DNA of 64,000 nucleotides. Origin: an uncultured Aliiroseovarius sp. GTDB lineage: Bacteria; Pseudomonadota; Alphaproteobacteria; Rhodobacterales; Rhodobacteraceae. Of this stretch, positions 63,604-64,000 are shown piece by piece (position 1 is the first letter of the stretch; each line of letters opens with the position of its first letter). The DNA is taken from NCBI RefSeq assembly GCF_947497285.1, contig NZ_CANMFT010000008.1, positions 62,001 to 126,000 of the forward strand. The letters run 5' to 3'. The notes below the pieces were generated by a model that saw nothing but the letters and a program-made list of their open reading frames with translations, did not search any database and was not told where the DNA came from. The translations under genes were made by a program, and so were the position numbers.

Positions 63604-64000
63604 ATGTCCAACGACCGCCAACTGGCCTTTGACACGCTGCAAATTCATGCTGGCACCGAACCTGATCCGGCCACCGGTGCCCGTCAGGTGCCGATTTACC
63701 AGACCACCGCCTATGTCTTCAAAGACGCCGACCACGCTGCGCGGCTCTTCAATCTGGAAGAAGTGGGCTACATCTATTCCCGCCTGACCAACCCGACGAT
63801 CGCCGCCCTGCAAAACCGCATCGCGGCGCTGGAAGGTGGTGCGGGTGCTGTGTGCTGTTCGTCCGGTCACGCGGCACAAATCATGGCGCTGTTCCCGCTG
63901 ATGTCGCCGGGCAAGAACATCGTTGCCTCGACCCGTTTGTATGGTGGGTCCGTCACGCAGCTGAGCCAGACCATCAAGCGGTTCGGCTGGGAAACCAAGT
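63604..64000 (+). CDS. metY: O-acetylhomoserine aminocarboxypropyltransferase (3' end outside window)
   Basis: First 132 codons: FDTLQIHAGTEPDPATGARQ, VPIYQTTAYVFKDADHAARLF, YSRLTNPTIAALQNRIAALEGG, CCSSGHAAQIMALF. This is the N-terminus of the PLP-dependent Cys/Met metabolism family, closest to MetY, which makes homocysteine from O-acetylhomoserine and sulfide. GAGGGAGA precedes the ATG. The PLP lysine lies beyond the window. Confidence 0.92.
   Translation, partial: MSNDRQLAFDTLQIHAGTEPDPATGARQVPIYQTTAYVFKDADHAARLFNLEEVGYIYSRLTNPTIAALQNRIAALEGGAGAVCCSSGHAAQIMALFPLMSPGKNIVASTRLYGGSVTQLSQTIKRFGWETK

Overview
The window reads as chromosomal DNA of an alphaproteobacterium of the Rhodobacterales (Roseobacter/Paracoccus relatives). 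The reasons are the GC-rich codon use, ChpT of the CckA-CtrA phosphorelay, ornithine-lipid genes olsB-olsA, ribosomal protein L21 with a C-terminal extension, a MetF / methyl-H4folate:corrinoid methyltransferase / RACo-like group, and a complete thiosulfate-oxidising sox cluster. Gene density is high and several operons use 4-nt stop/start overlaps. All names come from reading the translations; no database was searched.

Layout. 1-10.7 kb is housekeeping: partial dsbB, a TrmJ-type methyltransferase, a ThiE-like protein, olsA/olsB, chpT, the proA-proB-obg group, three tandem GNAT acetyltransferases, and rpmA/rplU closed by a clear terminator. 11-15 kb holds a TPR-sulfotransferase and two overlapping secreted DUF2059-type proteins. 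15.2-26.2 kb is a genomic island in a tRNA-Ser(CGA) gene. Its left junction is the intact tRNA. Its right junction is a second, displaced tRNA-Ser 3' half with a different 14-nt variable arm. Inside are a phage MuF-like head gene remnant with an amber stop, broken IS elements, a three-gene sugar module (WaaA-like transferase, HAD protein, CMP-sugar synthetase-like protein), the tail of a type I restriction hsdR, and an apparently intact mcrBC pair. No integrase gene is visible.

26.4-42.8 kb is again core-like: a glutathionyl-hydroquinone reductase-like protein, betB, rlmE/ppx, a one-carbon cluster whose methyltransferase and ASKHA/ferredoxin activator both end in Gly/Arg-rich tails, a CoA-transferase, two more sulfotransferase-like proteins, tRNA-Gly(CCC), dusA, a TauE/SafE permease and an SDR dehydrogenase.

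42.9-60.8 kb is a sulfur-metabolism region. A five-gene minus-strand operon (YeeE/YedE, DUF6691, MBL-fold hydrolase, TIGR01244 protein, SulP) resembles the Agrobacterium/Xylella bigR H2S-detoxification operon without bigR. A DUF302 gene follows upstream, then soxF, E, W, D, C, B, A, Z, Y, X, then soxV, diverging from soxS-soxR-soxT and a flavin reductase. SoxR is an ArsR-family protein with the Cys pair of persulfide sensors of the SqrR/BigR type. Perfect ATTC-N8-GAAT palindromes lie upstream of soxX, of the DUF302 gene and of the yeeE operon, with a degenerate relative between soxV and soxS, so one local regulon is likely. Terminator-like hairpins sit between soxA/soxB, soxB/soxC and soxD/soxW.

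60.8-64 kb holds a small secreted protein, a glycosyltransferase-like protein, a cold-shock protein with a long leader, a VOC-family protein and the start of metY.
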